Assembly: GCF_017743865.1 (NCBI RefSeq)
Contig: NZ_JAGHRJ010000009.1
Location: forward strand, 1-64,000
Reading direction: 5' to 3'
From: Labrenzia sp. R4_2
GTDB lineage: Bacteria; Pseudomonadota; Alphaproteobacteria; Rhizobiales; Stappiaceae
DNA: 64,000 bases
Shown here: one piece after another, positions 8,676 to 17,961 of the stretch
Position numbering within the stretch: the first letter of the stretch is position 1
Layout of the letters: each line of letters opens with the position of its first letter
Program-made: the position numbers and the translations under genes
The notes under the pieces: model-generated
Told to the model about the DNA's origin: nothing
The model's input: the letters and a program-made list of their open reading frames with translations, nothing else
Database searches by the model: none

Positions 8676-9752
8676 TTAGCCGCCGGTAGCTGCCTTGATT
8701 TTCTCCAAGGTTTTACCTTCCATGTCTTCCACACCCGGAGGAATGTTGGCGAAGAACTTCAGGTTGTCGATGTCGGCATCGGTGAAGGCCGCATTCACAG
8801 CTGCTTTCTTGTCTTCAGGCAGGAGGTCCTTGCCGCCCTTCACAGCTGCAATCGCACCAGTGCTCGCAGACATCAGGGTCACGTTTTCCGGACGCAGGAC
8901 GAAGTTGATCCACTTATAAGCTGCATCATCGGCCTTGCTCTTGCGCGGCAAGGCGAACGTGTCGATCCAGGCCAAAGCACCTGTTTCCGGCGGAATGAAG
9001 GTGATGTTCGGGTTCTGGTCAAACAACTTGTAAGCGGTTGAATCCCAGGTTTCCGAAGCAACGATTTCGCCAGACAGCATCATAGCGCTAAGGTCGTCGC
9101 CGCCCTTCCAGTAGGCTTTGATGTTGGCCTTACATTCGATGAGCTTGTCGGCAACCTTGTCGAGAATTCCCTGGTACTTCTCAAGATCGGAATAGGCATC
9201 GAACGGGTTTTCGCCCATGGAGAACGCCGTGCCGAGCAGGATCGTGCGCTTCAGGCGCATGGAGGTCTTGCCCTTGTAAGCCGGGTCACAAAGATCGCCC
9301 CAGCCTTTGAAATCCGGTGCTTTGGTCTTGTCAGCCATCAGACCGGAGGTGCCCCACTGGTGCGGAACAGCATAGACTTCGCCGTCGATGGTCGTGTTTT
9401 CCTTCACGCCATCCAGAAGCTTGGCTTCCATCACGTCCGTGTCGATCTTGGAAAGATCAAGCGGCTTATAGATGTCGTATTCCAGCTGTGCCGCGTAGAT
9501 GCGGTCATGGCTCGGCTGAGCAAGGTCAAAACCGGCACCGCCCGTGGCGCGCAGTTTGGCGATCATTTCCTCGTTGTTCGAGAAAGTCACCTCGACCTTG
9601 ATATCAGGATATTCGGCTTCGAATTTCTGGATGAGTTCATCCGGAGCATAGGATCCCCAGGTCAGAAGCCGGAGTGTTTCAGCTTGTGCCGTGCCTGCGC
9701 TGGCAAGCATTGTTGCCGCCAGCAGGCCGGTTAGAGTTGATTTGAATTTCAT
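8676..9752 (-). CDS. Periplasmic solute-binding protein, spermidine/putrescine (PotD) type
   Basis: The protein is 358 residues from the ATG at 9752, which follows GGGAGGA by 5-6 bp. A clear Sec signal peptide (Lys-rich start, hydrophobic core, cut after AQA near residue 22) precedes the mature start LRLLTWGSYAPDEL, typical of family 1 extracellular polyamine-binding proteins. It is first in the six-gene operon. PotD relatives bind polyamines, but closely related proteins bind other amines, so ligand assignment stays open. The Met further upstream (9884) has no signal-peptide logic and is rejected. Confidence 0.9.
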   Translation of the reverse strand: MKFKSTLTGLLAATMLASAGTAQAETLRLLTWGSYAPDELIQKFEAEYPDIKVEVTFSNNEEMIAKLRATGGAGFDLAQPSHDRIYAAQLEYDIYKPLDLSKIDTDVMEAKLLDGVKENTTIDGEVYAVPHQWGTSGLMADKTKAPDFKGWGDLCDPAYKGKTSMRLKRTILLGTAFSMGENPFDAYSDLEKYQGILDKVADKLIECKANIKAYWKGGDDLSAMMLSGEIVASETWDSTAYKLFDQNPNITFIPPETGALAWIDTFALPRKSKADDAAYKWINFVLRPENVTLMSASTGAIAAVKGGKDLLPEDKKAAVNAAFTDADIDNLKFFANIPPGVEDMEGKTLEKIKAATGG

Positions 9753-10249
9753 TACATCCTCCCTGGATTGGTGATGGTTCCCTATGAGGCATCCGGCCTC
9801 TGTGGGATCCTGGAATATGCTGCCAGCGCATGGGTTTACTGACACAATTGCGGCGGAGCATCGATAATACCCGCCACCCTTCATATTGATAAATATACCT
9901 ATTCACCAGTGACCCCTCGGGTTTTCTTCAAAGCTTTGGCCCAAATGTTGTCCAATCGGAAAAGCCTCTGGTGCGGTATACTTCACTGTTCAATTCAGCA
10001 CGAAAATGGGTTGTCCTGGCATGACCTGTTCGCTCTTTAAACGCAGGTTCTTGCTGGCTGTCCCCTCTGCGAAGATCCCGCATTCAGACAAATGAAGACT
10101 TGCCGGAAGTGCCGGAACTGCAGATTTCAGCCGCGCCTGACGTCCCCTCTACGCGCTGAAGTTCCTAGGGAGAGACGGTAAGTATCAATTGGACTGCAAA
10201 ATATATCCATTGCAGATAATTTTTCAGACCAATTGATAAAAGCGGTCTG
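9753..10249. other. Intergenic region upstream of the ABC operon
   Basis: These 497 bp hold no convincing gene on either strand. They are AT-rich around 9880-9905 and 10195-10240. They contain the 5' leader and presumably the promoter of the minus-strand ABC operon, and near 10183-10238 the paired box described separately. Confidence 0.7.
10183..10238. promoter_or_regulatory. Candidate MocR-regulator operator (paired inverted boxes)
   Basis: TATCAATTGGACTG (10183-10196) and CAGACCAATTGATA (10225-10238) are inverted copies agreeing at 13 of 14 positions, separated by 28 bp. The same core CAGACCAATTG appears on the minus strand before the regulator's own start. The pair lies just after the regulator stop and about 430 bp ahead of the ABC operon, so the regulator may act on that operon from here (inference). 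Confidence 0.55.
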
Positions 10250-11737
10250 CTATGCGAGGCGGCATTTTGGCAAGACGTCCTTAAGTACCTGAATACCCTT
10301 TCGGATGTCGTCCGGGCTTGCACTGCCAAAACCGAGAACCAGGCCACGCTGTTGAATATCCGCCAGAGCATAACGGGAGAGCGGGGCCGTTGTGATTCCG
10401 CGTGCGGCAGTTTCAGAGACGATCTGCTGTTCATCCAGATTGGCGTTGGTGAGGCCAACGGCGTGGAAGCCGCTGCTTGTCGGTTGAAGGTCGATGTCGC
10501 CTGCAAGGCTGGAAGCTGCACCCATCAACGTGTCATGCCGCTCTTTATAAACTTGGCGCATTGTGCGGATGTGGGTGGCAAACATGCCTTCATCCATGAA
10601 TTCGGCAACCATGGCCTGCGTCACGGTCGGGACACCGCTGAGCCAGGTAAGAAAAATGCGTTCAAAACTCTCTACAAGCCCTTCGGGCGCCAAGAGAAAC
10701 CCGAGCCGAAGGGCAGGGAACAACGACTTGGAGAAGGTGCCCACGTAAATGACCCGATCGTGGGTATCGATGCTTTTTAAGGTCGGCGGCGGCTGGTCGC
10801 CGTAATAGAATTCCCCGTCATAATCATCTTCAACGATCATGGCGTCCGCTTCACTTGCGGCTTTCATGAGAGCGAGTCGCCGCGAAAGACTCATGACGTG
10901 GCCGAGCGGCTGCTGATGCGAGGGGGTGACAAAAGCCAGGCGGAAATGCGGGGCTTTTTTCAAGCCGTCCTCGACACACAAGCCTTCTGCGTCCACATCG
11001 ATCGGGATGGGTTGAGCGCCGATGGCAACAAAGGCATTGCGCGCCCCGATCGCACCCGGGTTTTCGAACCAGATCGGTTCGCCTGGATTGACGAGCATGC
11101 CGCCGATCAGGGAAAACGCGCGTTGTGCGCCGTTTGTTATGAAGATCTGTTCCGGGGCGCATTTGATTCCACGTGAGGCGTTCAGCTGACGTGCAATTGC
11201 CTCCCGCAACGGCGTAAATCCGAAAGGTTCGCCGTAGCCCGCAATATCGTCCCGGTCTTTCCGCCAATGCCGCGCAGACAGCTTCGCCCATTGCGCCATC
11301 GGAAAGGCATCGAGCGCGGGGAGGGCCGTGACAAAGGCTTGGGATTTGTGCGGCAGCCGTGTGCGGACCTTGAAGTCGGGGATCGCATGTTTGGAGGCAT
11401 GGGACAGGCGCGGGATGGCCTTGATGTTGTCATTTGACGAGGGTTTGGGTCTCGGTTCAAGCCGTGCATGCAACGCATCGCTGACGAAAGTGCCGGCGCC
11501 TACACGTGCCTCGAGAAGGCCTTCTGAAATCAGCCGGTCGATTGCATCAATCACAGTTGTCCGCGAAACGCCGATCTCCTGGGCAAGGGTTCGTGTCGCC
11601 GGCAACCGGTCACCAGGCGTCAATGCGCCGGTCAGCAACAGGTCCCGCAAAGCCATGTAGAGTTGGATCGAGATTTTCTTATCAGCGTGCTTGTCAATCT
11701 TGATAGATGACAGAACCGCTCCGGCATGCCGTTTCAT
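10250..11737 (-). CDS. MocR family transcriptional regulator (GntR HTH fused to aminotransferase-like domain)
   Basis: This 495-residue protein starts at 11737, with GGAG 8 bp upstream. Residues about 20-85 form a GntR winged helix (LPATRTLAQEIGVSRTTV). The rest is a fold-type I aminotransferase domain with the PLP-lysine segment YVGTFSKSL near residue 323 and an Asp-Asp-Tyr-Asp stretch near 290. MocR proteins sense amines or amino acids through PLP and often control neighbouring catabolic genes. It lies between the ABC/oxidase operon (same strand, downstream) and the divergent enolase-family gene, with boxes on both sides. Confidence 0.9.
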   Translation of the reverse strand: MKRHAGAVLSSIKIDKHADKKISIQLYMALRDLLLTGALTPGDRLPATRTLAQEIGVSRTTVIDAIDRLISEGLLEARVGAGTFVSDALHARLEPRPKPSSNDNIKAIPRLSHASKHAIPDFKVRTRLPHKSQAFVTALPALDAFPMAQWAKLSARHWRKDRDDIAGYGEPFGFTPLREAIARQLNASRGIKCAPEQIFITNGAQRAFSLIGGMLVNPGEPIWFENPGAIGARNAFVAIGAQPIPIDVDAEGLCVEDGLKKAPHFRLAFVTPSHQQPLGHVMSLSRRLALMKAASEADAMIVEDDYDGEFYYGDQPPPTLKSIDTHDRVIYVGTFSKSLFPALRLGFLLAPEGLVESFERIFLTWLSGVPTVTQAMVAEFMDEGMFATHIRTMRQVYKERHDTLMGAASSLAGDIDLQPTSSGFHAVGLTNANLDEQQIVSETAARGITTAPLSRYALADIQQRGLVLGFGSASPDDIRKGIQVLKDVLPKCRLA

Positions 11738-11745
11738 CACAATTC

Positions 11746-11820
11746 TCCAATTGGTCTGGGAGATTGCGCAAAACGGACCTTCTATCAAGTCCAATTCTGA
11801 ATAACTTGATAGTCCAATTA
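11746..11820. promoter_or_regulatory. Candidate operators in the divergent regulator/enolase intergenic region
   Basis: Three TCCAATT boxes occur at 11746-11752, 11790-11796 and 11813-11819. The first is part of CCAATTGGTCTGG; the other two lie in the phrases ATCAAGTCCAATT and TGATAGTCCAATT. Repeated boxes of this spacing are usual for MocR/PdxR-type control of a divergent promoter pair. Assignment to the adjacent regulator is inferred. Confidence 0.55.
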
Positions 11821-11866
11821 CAAGAAAACTGCGCTCAGGGAGCCTCGTTCAAGGATCGCAAGCCCC

Positions 11867-12973
11867 ATGAAAATACAATCAATCGAGACATTTACCAATG
11901 AATTTGTCTGCTTCACCCGTGTCACGACTGACAGCGGTGAAACAGGCTGGGGACAGGTTGCACCTTACTACGCCGACATCACGGCCGAAGTTGTGCACAG
12001 GCAAGTGGCGCCTTACGCGCTTGGAGAAGACGCGCTTAATATCGATCATTTGATGGACATCATTCCGGATCGCGAGCACAAGTTTCCCGGATCCTATCTG
12101 CGCCGAGCAATGGGCGGTCTCGACACAGCGCTATTTGACCTGCGTGGCAAGCTTGAAGGCAAGCCTGTGTGTGAACTGCTGGGCGGTACGACGGGCAAGG
12201 TTCGCGCTTACGGGTCTTCCATGAAACGGGACATTACCGCTCAAGACGAAGCGGATCGCCTGAAACGCCATCAGGACGAACGCGGCTTTACTGCGTTCAA
12301 GTTCCGCATTGGAGCCGAGTGCGGCCGGGATCAGGATGAATGGCCCGGCCGGACAGAGGAAATTGTGCCGCTCATGCGGAAAAGCTTTGCGGATGATACC
12401 GCGCTGCTAGTCGATGCGAATTCTTGTTATTCACCGGCGAAAGCGATCGAGGTTGGCCGGTTCCTGGAAGCCAACGGCATTTCCCACTACGAGGAGCCAT
12501 GCCCTTACTGGCATTATGACCAGACAAAGCAGGTCACAGACGCGCTCGACATTGACGTTACCGGCGGTGAGCAAGACTGCTCGCTGGTAGACTGGAAACG
12601 CATGATCGATGAGAAAGTCGTCGACATCATTCAACCGGATATTTGTTATCTCGGCGGCATGATGCGCACGATGAAAGTCGCGCAAATGGCTCATGAGGCT
12701 GGTATCCCGTGCACCCCGCATGCGGCGAACCTGTCCCTGGTGACCCTCTTCACCATGCATCTGCTGCGCACCATTCCGAATGCCGGAAAGTATCTGGAAT
12801 TCTCCATCGAGGAGGAAGACTACTACCCGTGGCAGTATGACCTCTTCGTCAAATCTCCGTTCGATATCGTCGACGGCAACGCGATTGTAACGGACGCACC
12901 CGGTTGGGGCGTTGAGGTCAATCCGGAATGGCTCGCCAAATCCACATACAAAATCAGCTCTCTGGAAGGCTAA
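11867..12973 (+). CDS. Enolase-superfamily enzyme (mandelate racemase/muconate lactonizing type)
   Basis: The 368-residue protein has the capping domain first and then the TIM barrel. Visible catalytic pieces are a Lys-x-Arg strand (AFKFRIG, about residue 145), the metal ligands Asp (LLVDANS), Glu (HYEEP) and Glu (TGGEQD), and a later Asp (QPDICYLGG) and His (TPHAAN) that fit the His-Asp dyad of the mandelate-racemase subgroup. Such enzymes abstract a proton alpha to a carboxylate, as dehydratases or racemases. The substrate is unknown. The gene is divergent from the MocR regulator and 2 bp before an aldehyde dehydrogenase. Confidence 0.88.
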   Translation: MKIQSIETFTNEFVCFTRVTTDSGETGWGQVAPYYADITAEVVHRQVAPYALGEDALNIDHLMDIIPDREHKFPGSYLRRAMGGLDTALFDLRGKLEGKPVCELLGGTTGKVRAYGSSMKRDITAQDEADRLKRHQDERGFTAFKFRIGAECGRDQDEWPGRTEEIVPLMRKSFADDTALLVDANSCYSPAKAIEVGRFLEANGISHYEEPCPYWHYDQTKQVTDALDIDVTGGEQDCSLVDWKRMIDEKVVDIIQPDICYLGGMMRTMKVAQMAHEAGIPCTPHAANLSLVTLFTMHLLRTIPNAGKYLEFSIEEEDYYPWQYDLFVKSPFDIVDGNAIVTDAPGWGVEVNPEWLAKSTYKISSLEG

Positions 12974-12975
12974 TC

Positions 12976-14469
12976 ATGGCGTCTCAACAAGACCTGATCG
13001 CCGAATACGAAACGACCGGCACCCTTTCCGCGTTGCCGCTCGGCCATTTCATCGACGGCGTGTTTTCGCAGCCCTCGCACAACCGCACCATGGAAAGCTT
13101 CGACCCGGGCAAGGGCGCAGCCTTTGCGCGGTTCACGGCTGGAACGTCTGAGGATGTAGACGCAGCTGTTGTGTCCTCCCGGAAAGCATTCGAAACGGTC
13201 TGGCGCGATAAGGCGCCGGTAGAGCGTGCGCGCATTCTGACAAAGACGTCCGAGCTTATCCTCGCCAATCTCGATCTGCTGGCGGTGGTGGAAAGCCTCG
13301 ACAGCGGCAAGCCTTTGCAGGAGGCGCAAGGGGATGTCCGGGGTGCCGCGCGAACCTTCGAATATTACGCGGGCGCCTGTGATAAACTGCAGGGCGACAG
13401 TTTCCCTCTGGCGGGCGACTATATCGGCTATTCGATCCATGAGCCGGTTGGTGTGACAGCTCACATCATCCCGTGGAACTTCCCGATTTCAACCGCCGCC
13501 CGTGGCTTCGCGCCGGCGCTGGCCGCCGGATGTGCGGTTGTTGCAAAACCGGCCGAGCAAACGCCGTTCACAGCGTTATTGTTGGCACAAATCCTGTCGG
13601 ACGCCGGTTTGCCGGACGGCGTGTGCAACGTGGTGACAGGGACGGGTGTCGAGACGGGCGCACCACTCACACAGCATCCGGGTGTCGATCACATCACCTT
13701 CACCGGATCGGTTCAGACCGGCAAGGCCGTGATGAAGGCGGCAGCCGATGATGTCACCCGCGTTGTTCTGGAGCTGGGCGGCAAGTCTCCGGTGGTAGTG
13801 CTTGCCGATTGCGACAAGGAACAGGCCTTGAACGGGGTCATGGGTGCGATCTTCGAAAATGCCGGTCAGATCTGTTCAGCGGGGTCGCGCCTTGTGATCG
13901 AAAAATCGATCCACGAGGAGTTTGTCGCTGAACTGGTCAAGCGCACAAAGGCGCTGAAGATTGGTCATGGTCTTAGCCAGCCGGAGCTTGGACCTGTGAA
14001 TTCCGCCGAACACCTTGAAAAGATCGCAGGCTTCATTGACCGGGCAAAGCACCGGGGTGCAAAGATCGCTGTTGGCGGTAACGTCACGACGGACCCGGCC
14101 ACGGGCAACGGCTGGTTCTTTGAACCGACCATCGTCGATGCAGTTCCGGCCAAGGATGAGCTTTCCCAGGAAGAGATCTTCGGTCCGGTGTTGACTGTTC
14201 AGGTGGCTGACGACGCAGACCACGCGCTGGAACTTTCCAACGACTGCCAATACGGCCTGGTTGCCGGCATTTACACCTCGAACTTTGCCAAGGCGCATCA
14301 ACTCGCGCGCAAGATCGACGCCGGTCAGATTTACATCAATGAGTATTTCGCAGGCGGTATTGAAGTGCCGTTCGGCGGCAACAAGAAATCCGGTTTTGGC
14401 CGGGAGAAGGGCATCGAAGGTCTGAAGAGCTACTGCAAGACCAAGAGCATTGCGGCAAAGATCAGCTAA
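12976..14469 (+). CDS. Aldehyde dehydrogenase (NAD(P)+-dependent, class I/II-like)
   Basis: The start at 12976 gives 497 residues, standard for the family. The active-site Glu lies in LELGGKSP near residue 263 and the catalytic Cys in GQICSAGSR near 298. The C-terminal PFGGNKKSGFGREKG motif is typical of betaine-, gamma-aminobutyraldehyde- and similar amino-aldehyde dehydrogenases. It probably oxidises the aldehyde made by the GMC or DAO oxidoreductases of the neighbouring operon (inference from context). A strong terminator follows. Confidence 0.92.
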   Translation: MASQQDLIAEYETTGTLSALPLGHFIDGVFSQPSHNRTMESFDPGKGAAFARFTAGTSEDVDAAVVSSRKAFETVWRDKAPVERARILTKTSELILANLDLLAVVESLDSGKPLQEAQGDVRGAARTFEYYAGACDKLQGDSFPLAGDYIGYSIHEPVGVTAHIIPWNFPISTAARGFAPALAAGCAVVAKPAEQTPFTALLLAQILSDAGLPDGVCNVVTGTGVETGAPLTQHPGVDHITFTGSVQTGKAVMKAAADDVTRVVLELGGKSPVVVLADCDKEQALNGVMGAIFENAGQICSAGSRLVIEKSIHEEFVAELVKRTKALKIGHGLSQPELGPVNSAEHLEKIAGFIDRAKHRGAKIAVGGNVTTDPATGNGWFFEPTIVDAVPAKDELSQEEIFGPVLTVQVADDADHALELSNDCQYGLVAGIYTSNFAKAHQLARKIDAGQIYINEYFAGGIEVPFGGNKKSGFGREKGIEGLKSYCKTKSIAAKIS

Positions 14470-14498
14470 TCCGTCACTTTAGCGATCGCGGTTCCGCG

Positions 14499-14540
14499 AA
14501 GGCCGGTTTTCCGTTCCCCGGAGCCGGCCTTTTCTTTTTT
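14499..14540 (+). terminator. Rho-independent terminator after aldehyde dehydrogenase
   Basis: The stem AAGGCCGG/CCGGCCTT (14499-14506 with 14524-14531) is followed by TTTCTTTTTT. It lies 30 bp after the stop codon. Confidence 0.85.
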
Positions 14541-14546
14541 AAGGCC

Positions 14547-15413
14547 TCAGTCTTGCGCGACCAGCAGCAGCTCGTTGGTCACCAGGGTCGGACATTTTCC
14601 CGGCGTCGCATGCCCCTGAAACAGGCCCTTGTTGAGATCGACCGTCCGCAAGGGCAGGGACAACTTCCCGTTCTGCGGCTTTCCGGCACCGTTCTGGAGC
14701 AGGATTTCTGAGATCAGGCCGGTCATCGGTGGGCCATCTTCGAAGTGTGCGCCTGCAAGGCTGCCGAGGCCATGAACCGAGTAGCCGGCTCCGGGAAGTT
14801 GATTGCCGAGTGCCGTGATGCCTTCATGAAGATCTGTAAATGGCGCAAGAGTGGTGATGAGCGCGTTGGCAGTCTTCCCGGACATAGCGTCTCGGTCTGA
14901 CTTCACACGGAACAGCGTGAATTCTGTTTCCGGGTCTAACGATGCTTCAAACGAGGCACCAACGAGCCCGTAACCGGAAATGTTTGCACTTGCGGCAATC
15001 GTGAGAGTGTCCGGCAGGAGATGCCCGAGGTGCCAGGCGTCATTTTCCCGCCAGTAGGCGTGAATGTGCACAAACCAGGCGCCATCGCGCCAGCCGAGGA
15101 TGGCAACAGCCTCCTCAAGTTCAGTACCTTTTGAGGAATGCGTATCACTGTACCAGGCGGCGTGGCGGTCATCGACGGCACGGTCGGGCATGACATAATC
15201 AAAGGCAGCCATCTGAACGCCGGAAAGATTGAGAACGGCCGAGGAAAACCCAGCGTCATCCGCCCGGCGCCCCAGGGCTTCGAGCAAAGGCTCGCCAGCT
15301 GAAACCTGACACTCAATCTTGGTAGCGTGGCACGGCGCATATGGCAGGCGGTCCTGTGCCTGCGGGCCGGGATGCCGGATGTCGACCAGCGTCTGTGGAG
15401 CAGGGCGCCTCAT
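14547..15413 (-). CDS. Two-lobed PPC/DUF296-domain protein
   Basis: This 288-residue protein starts at 15413, its ATG overlapping the stop of the acyl-CoA ligase (ATGA), so the two are translationally coupled. The first half carries the PPC (plants and prokaryotes conserved) pattern: GEPLLEAL, then HIHAYW, then GHLLPDTLTI near residue 125. The second half repeats a related fold, ending LPLRTVDLNKG and VTNELLL. Bacterial PPC proteins are trimeric and metal-binding; their reactions are mostly unknown. Coupling to a CoA ligase suggests a role in acyl or aromatic acid metabolism (inference). Confidence 0.75.
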   Translation of the reverse strand: MRRPAPQTLVDIRHPGPQAQDRLPYAPCHATKIECQVSAGEPLLEALGRRADDAGFSSAVLNLSGVQMAAFDYVMPDRAVDDRHAAWYSDTHSSKGTELEEAVAILGWRDGAWFVHIHAYWRENDAWHLGHLLPDTLTIAASANISGYGLVGASFEASLDPETEFTLFRVKSDRDAMSGKTANALITTLAPFTDLHEGITALGNQLPGAGYSVHGLGSLAGAHFEDGPPMTGLISEILLQNGAGKPQNGKLSLPLRTVDLNKGLFQGHATPGKCPTLVTNELLLVAQD

Positions 15414-16990
15414 AGCAGGCCCTTTTCGGTCAGGAATTCGCGCACGAGTTTCTTCGTGATCTTGCCATAGGCACTCGTCGGCATTTCCTCGATGAACAGA
15501 TAGCGTGCCGGCATCTTGTAACGGGTGATTTTGTCCTTCAAAAACTCGCTGAGTTCGGCGGCGTCTGCTTGTTGGCCAGTCTCCCTTACACATACGGCAA
15601 GGCCAACCTCTCCCCATTGCGGATCCGGAATGCCCAAAATTGCGACCTCGGAAACGGCGGGATGGGTCAGCAGGATCTCTTCGACCTCCTTGGGATAAAC
15701 ATTAGACCCACCGGAAATATACATGTCCGAGGCACGGCCGGTCAGATAGAGATACCGCTGTTCGTCCATGTTGCCGATGTCGCCGGTCCGGAACCAGCCC
15801 TTCCGGAACGATTTGGCATTTGCGCCGTCATCATCCAGATACCCGGCGCAGACGGCTGATCCGACGACGCAGACCTCGCCAGTCTCATTCGGCCCGAGGA
15901 TCTTGCCTGTCTCGTCCTGAATGCTGACTTCGATGCCAGTTCGTTCTACCCCGCAGGTTCCGACCCTGGCGTTTGGTCCATCATCAACGCTGTGTTCATC
16001 CGGCCGCAGCACCGTGATGTTTCCCGTGACTTCTCCGAGGCCGTAATACTGGACAAGAACCGGCCCAAGTGCCTCCAGCGCCCGCTTCTGGTCTTCGCGG
16101 TACATCGGCGCCCCGGCGTAAATGAGGTGACGGAGGCTGGAGTGATCGAATTGGTCAACACAAGGGTCTTCAACCAGCCGCTTCACGATGGTCGGCACGG
16201 TGAACATGTTGGACACCTTGTGGCGTTCAATCAGCTGAAACGCGTCATGTGGCCGGAAGCCGCCCTTCGGCATCAGGATGTGCGCCGACCCGCAAGAGAG
16301 CTGGGCAATCAATTGAAGGCCGGCTCCGTGTGAGAGCGGCGCAATGACCAGTGAAGCATCGGTTTCGCTGGTTCCGGGCAAAAGATCGGCCATGTAGTTG
16401 ACGACAACGAAACCGATTTGCCCGTGTGTGAGAACGACCGCTTTTGGCCGTCCCGTCGAACCGGATGTGAAGAAGAACCAGCACGGGTCATTGTGAACAA
16501 CCTCCGCATTGGCTATCCGCGCGTCAGCGTGCTTTTCAAGCAAGGCCTCGTAAGACACGCCGAACGCGCTTTCGCCAATCGTGATGATGTCTGAAAGATC
16601 CGGACATGCGGCTGCAACAGCCTCAGCTTGGGCCGCATACTCCGCATCATAGAGAAAGATGGTCGCCTTGGATTTTTCAGCCGCATAAGCGGTTTCGCCA
16701 GGCGCCTGCCGGAAATTACACGGCACCCAGACGGCCCCGAGCCGGAAGGCCGCCAGCATGATCTCGATCATCTGATGCGAGTTTTGCGCCTGGACCAGCA
16801 TCCGGTCGCCCTTGGCGATTCCGAAATCTGATGAAAGCGCGCTGGATAAGGCCGAAACACGGCGATCAAGGTCCTGCCACGACCAGGTTTGATCTTCCCA
16901 GACAATCGCGGGACGGTCTGGCCACCGCTTGGCGTTGCGTGTCAAAAAGTGCGCAAGGTTCGCCACGCGATTGGAACAGCGCTCAATCAT
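15410..16990 (-). CDS. Acyl-CoA synthetase / AMP-dependent ligase
   Basis: This 526-residue adenylate-forming enzyme activates a carboxylic acid with ATP and CoA. The P-loop-like core is FFFTSGSTGRPKAVVLTHG (about residue 170). The second core is YYGLGEVTGN, the hinge is GWFRTGDIG, and the C-terminal catalytic Lys lies in SAYGKITKK. Closest in style to medium-chain/cyclohexane-carboxylate type ligases; substrate unassigned. It stands first in a two-gene minus-strand operon with the PPC protein and diverges from the formamidase-like gene. Confidence 0.9.
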   Translation of the reverse strand: MIERCSNRVANLAHFLTRNAKRWPDRPAIVWEDQTWSWQDLDRRVSALSSALSSDFGIAKGDRMLVQAQNSHQMIEIMLAAFRLGAVWVPCNFRQAPGETAYAAEKSKATIFLYDAEYAAQAEAVAAACPDLSDIITIGESAFGVSYEALLEKHADARIANAEVVHNDPCWFFFTSGSTGRPKAVVLTHGQIGFVVVNYMADLLPGTSETDASLVIAPLSHGAGLQLIAQLSCGSAHILMPKGGFRPHDAFQLIERHKVSNMFTVPTIVKRLVEDPCVDQFDHSSLRHLIYAGAPMYREDQKRALEALGPVLVQYYGLGEVTGNITVLRPDEHSVDDGPNARVGTCGVERTGIEVSIQDETGKILGPNETGEVCVVGSAVCAGYLDDDGANAKSFRKGWFRTGDIGNMDEQRYLYLTGRASDMYISGGSNVYPKEVEEILLTHPAVSEVAILGIPDPQWGEVGLAVCVRETGQQADAAELSEFLKDKITRYKMPARYLFIEEMPTSAYGKITKKLVREFLTEKGLL

Positions 16991-17148
16991 CAGATGAGGT
17001 CCTCCCTGGAAATCTGTGCTGACAACCTAGGGCGCAGTGGTCTGATTTGACAAGCAATATGAATGGTCTATCGGCCATTTCAATTCCCGCCCAAATCATG
17101 CAACGATGCGCGCCGGTTTAATTTCGCATGCAGTTGCAGGACGGTTTT

Positions 17149-17955
17149 ATGACGACTTCGCCCGACTTTGATTGGAATGATGCTTACGAAAACGGCGCCT
17201 ATATTGAGGACGCTCAAAGCTATCCGGCGCGGTGGGCCGATGAAGCCCTCGAATTTCGGTCGGGCTGGATCAAAAAAGACATCGACATCATCTATGGCGA
17301 TACGGACCGTCAGCGTCTGGACCTTTTTCACTCTGAAGACAAAAGCAAGGGTCTGGTGGTCTTTGTACATGGTGGCTACTGGCGCCGCTTTGACAAATCC
17401 TACTGGTCGCATTTGGCGCGGGGCGCGCTTCGAAGCGGTTGGTCTGTCTGTTTGCCTAGCTATGAATTGGCGCCAGACGTTCGTATCCCGCAGATTACGG
17501 CGCAGATCGGCACGGCACTCAACAAGGCCGCGCGGCGGGTCGAAGGTCCAATCCGTCTGTCGGGCCACTCTGCTGGCGGCCATCTTGTCAGCCGCATGAT
17601 CTGTGCAGACACACCGATCAATCCGGAAGTGCTCGAGCGCATCGAAAAGGTCGTCTCCATCAGCGGCCTGCATGATCTTCGGCCTTTGATGAAGACGTCG
17701 ATGAATGATGACTTTTTGCTCACCGAGGCTGACGCGGTGAAAGAAAGCGCTGCCTTGCAGAAACCTGCCAAAGACTGCCCTGTGACGGCCTGGGTTGGTG
17801 GTGACGAGCGGCCTGAATTTATTCGCCAGTCACAGCTGCTGGCGGAGGCCTGGGACAACGCCAAGGTGTTTGTGGACGAAGGCAAGCATCATTTCGATGT
17901 CATCGAAGGGCTGATCGACCCGGCAAGTCCGCTGACAAGTGAGCTGCTTTCGTAA
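17149..17955 (+). CDS. Alpha/beta hydrolase, kynurenine formamidase-like
   Basis: The protein is 268 residues from the ATG at 17149 (AGGAC 6-7 bp upstream); an in-frame ATG at 17128 lacks a ribosome site. The oxyanion motif HGGYW near residue 77 and the nucleophile elbow GHSAGG near 139 are the hallmarks of the KynB-analogous formamidase/BD-FAE group of carboxylesterases. An Asp and a His near the C-terminus (DEGKHHFDVIEG) complete the triad. The gene is divergent from the acyl-CoA ligase. No kynurenine genes are nearby, so the native substrate is uncertain. Confidence 0.8.
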   Translation: MTTSPDFDWNDAYENGAYIEDAQSYPARWADEALEFRSGWIKKDIDIIYGDTDRQRLDLFHSEDKSKGLVVFVHGGYWRRFDKSYWSHLARGALRSGWSVCLPSYELAPDVRIPQITAQIGTALNKAARRVEGPIRLSGHSAGGHLVSRMICADTPINPEVLERIEKVVSISGLHDLRPLMKTSMNDDFLLTEADAVKESAALQKPAKDCPVTAWVGGDERPEFIRQSQLLAEAWDNAKVFVDEGKHHFDVIEGLIDPASPLTSELLS

Positions 17956-17961
17956 TTGCAT

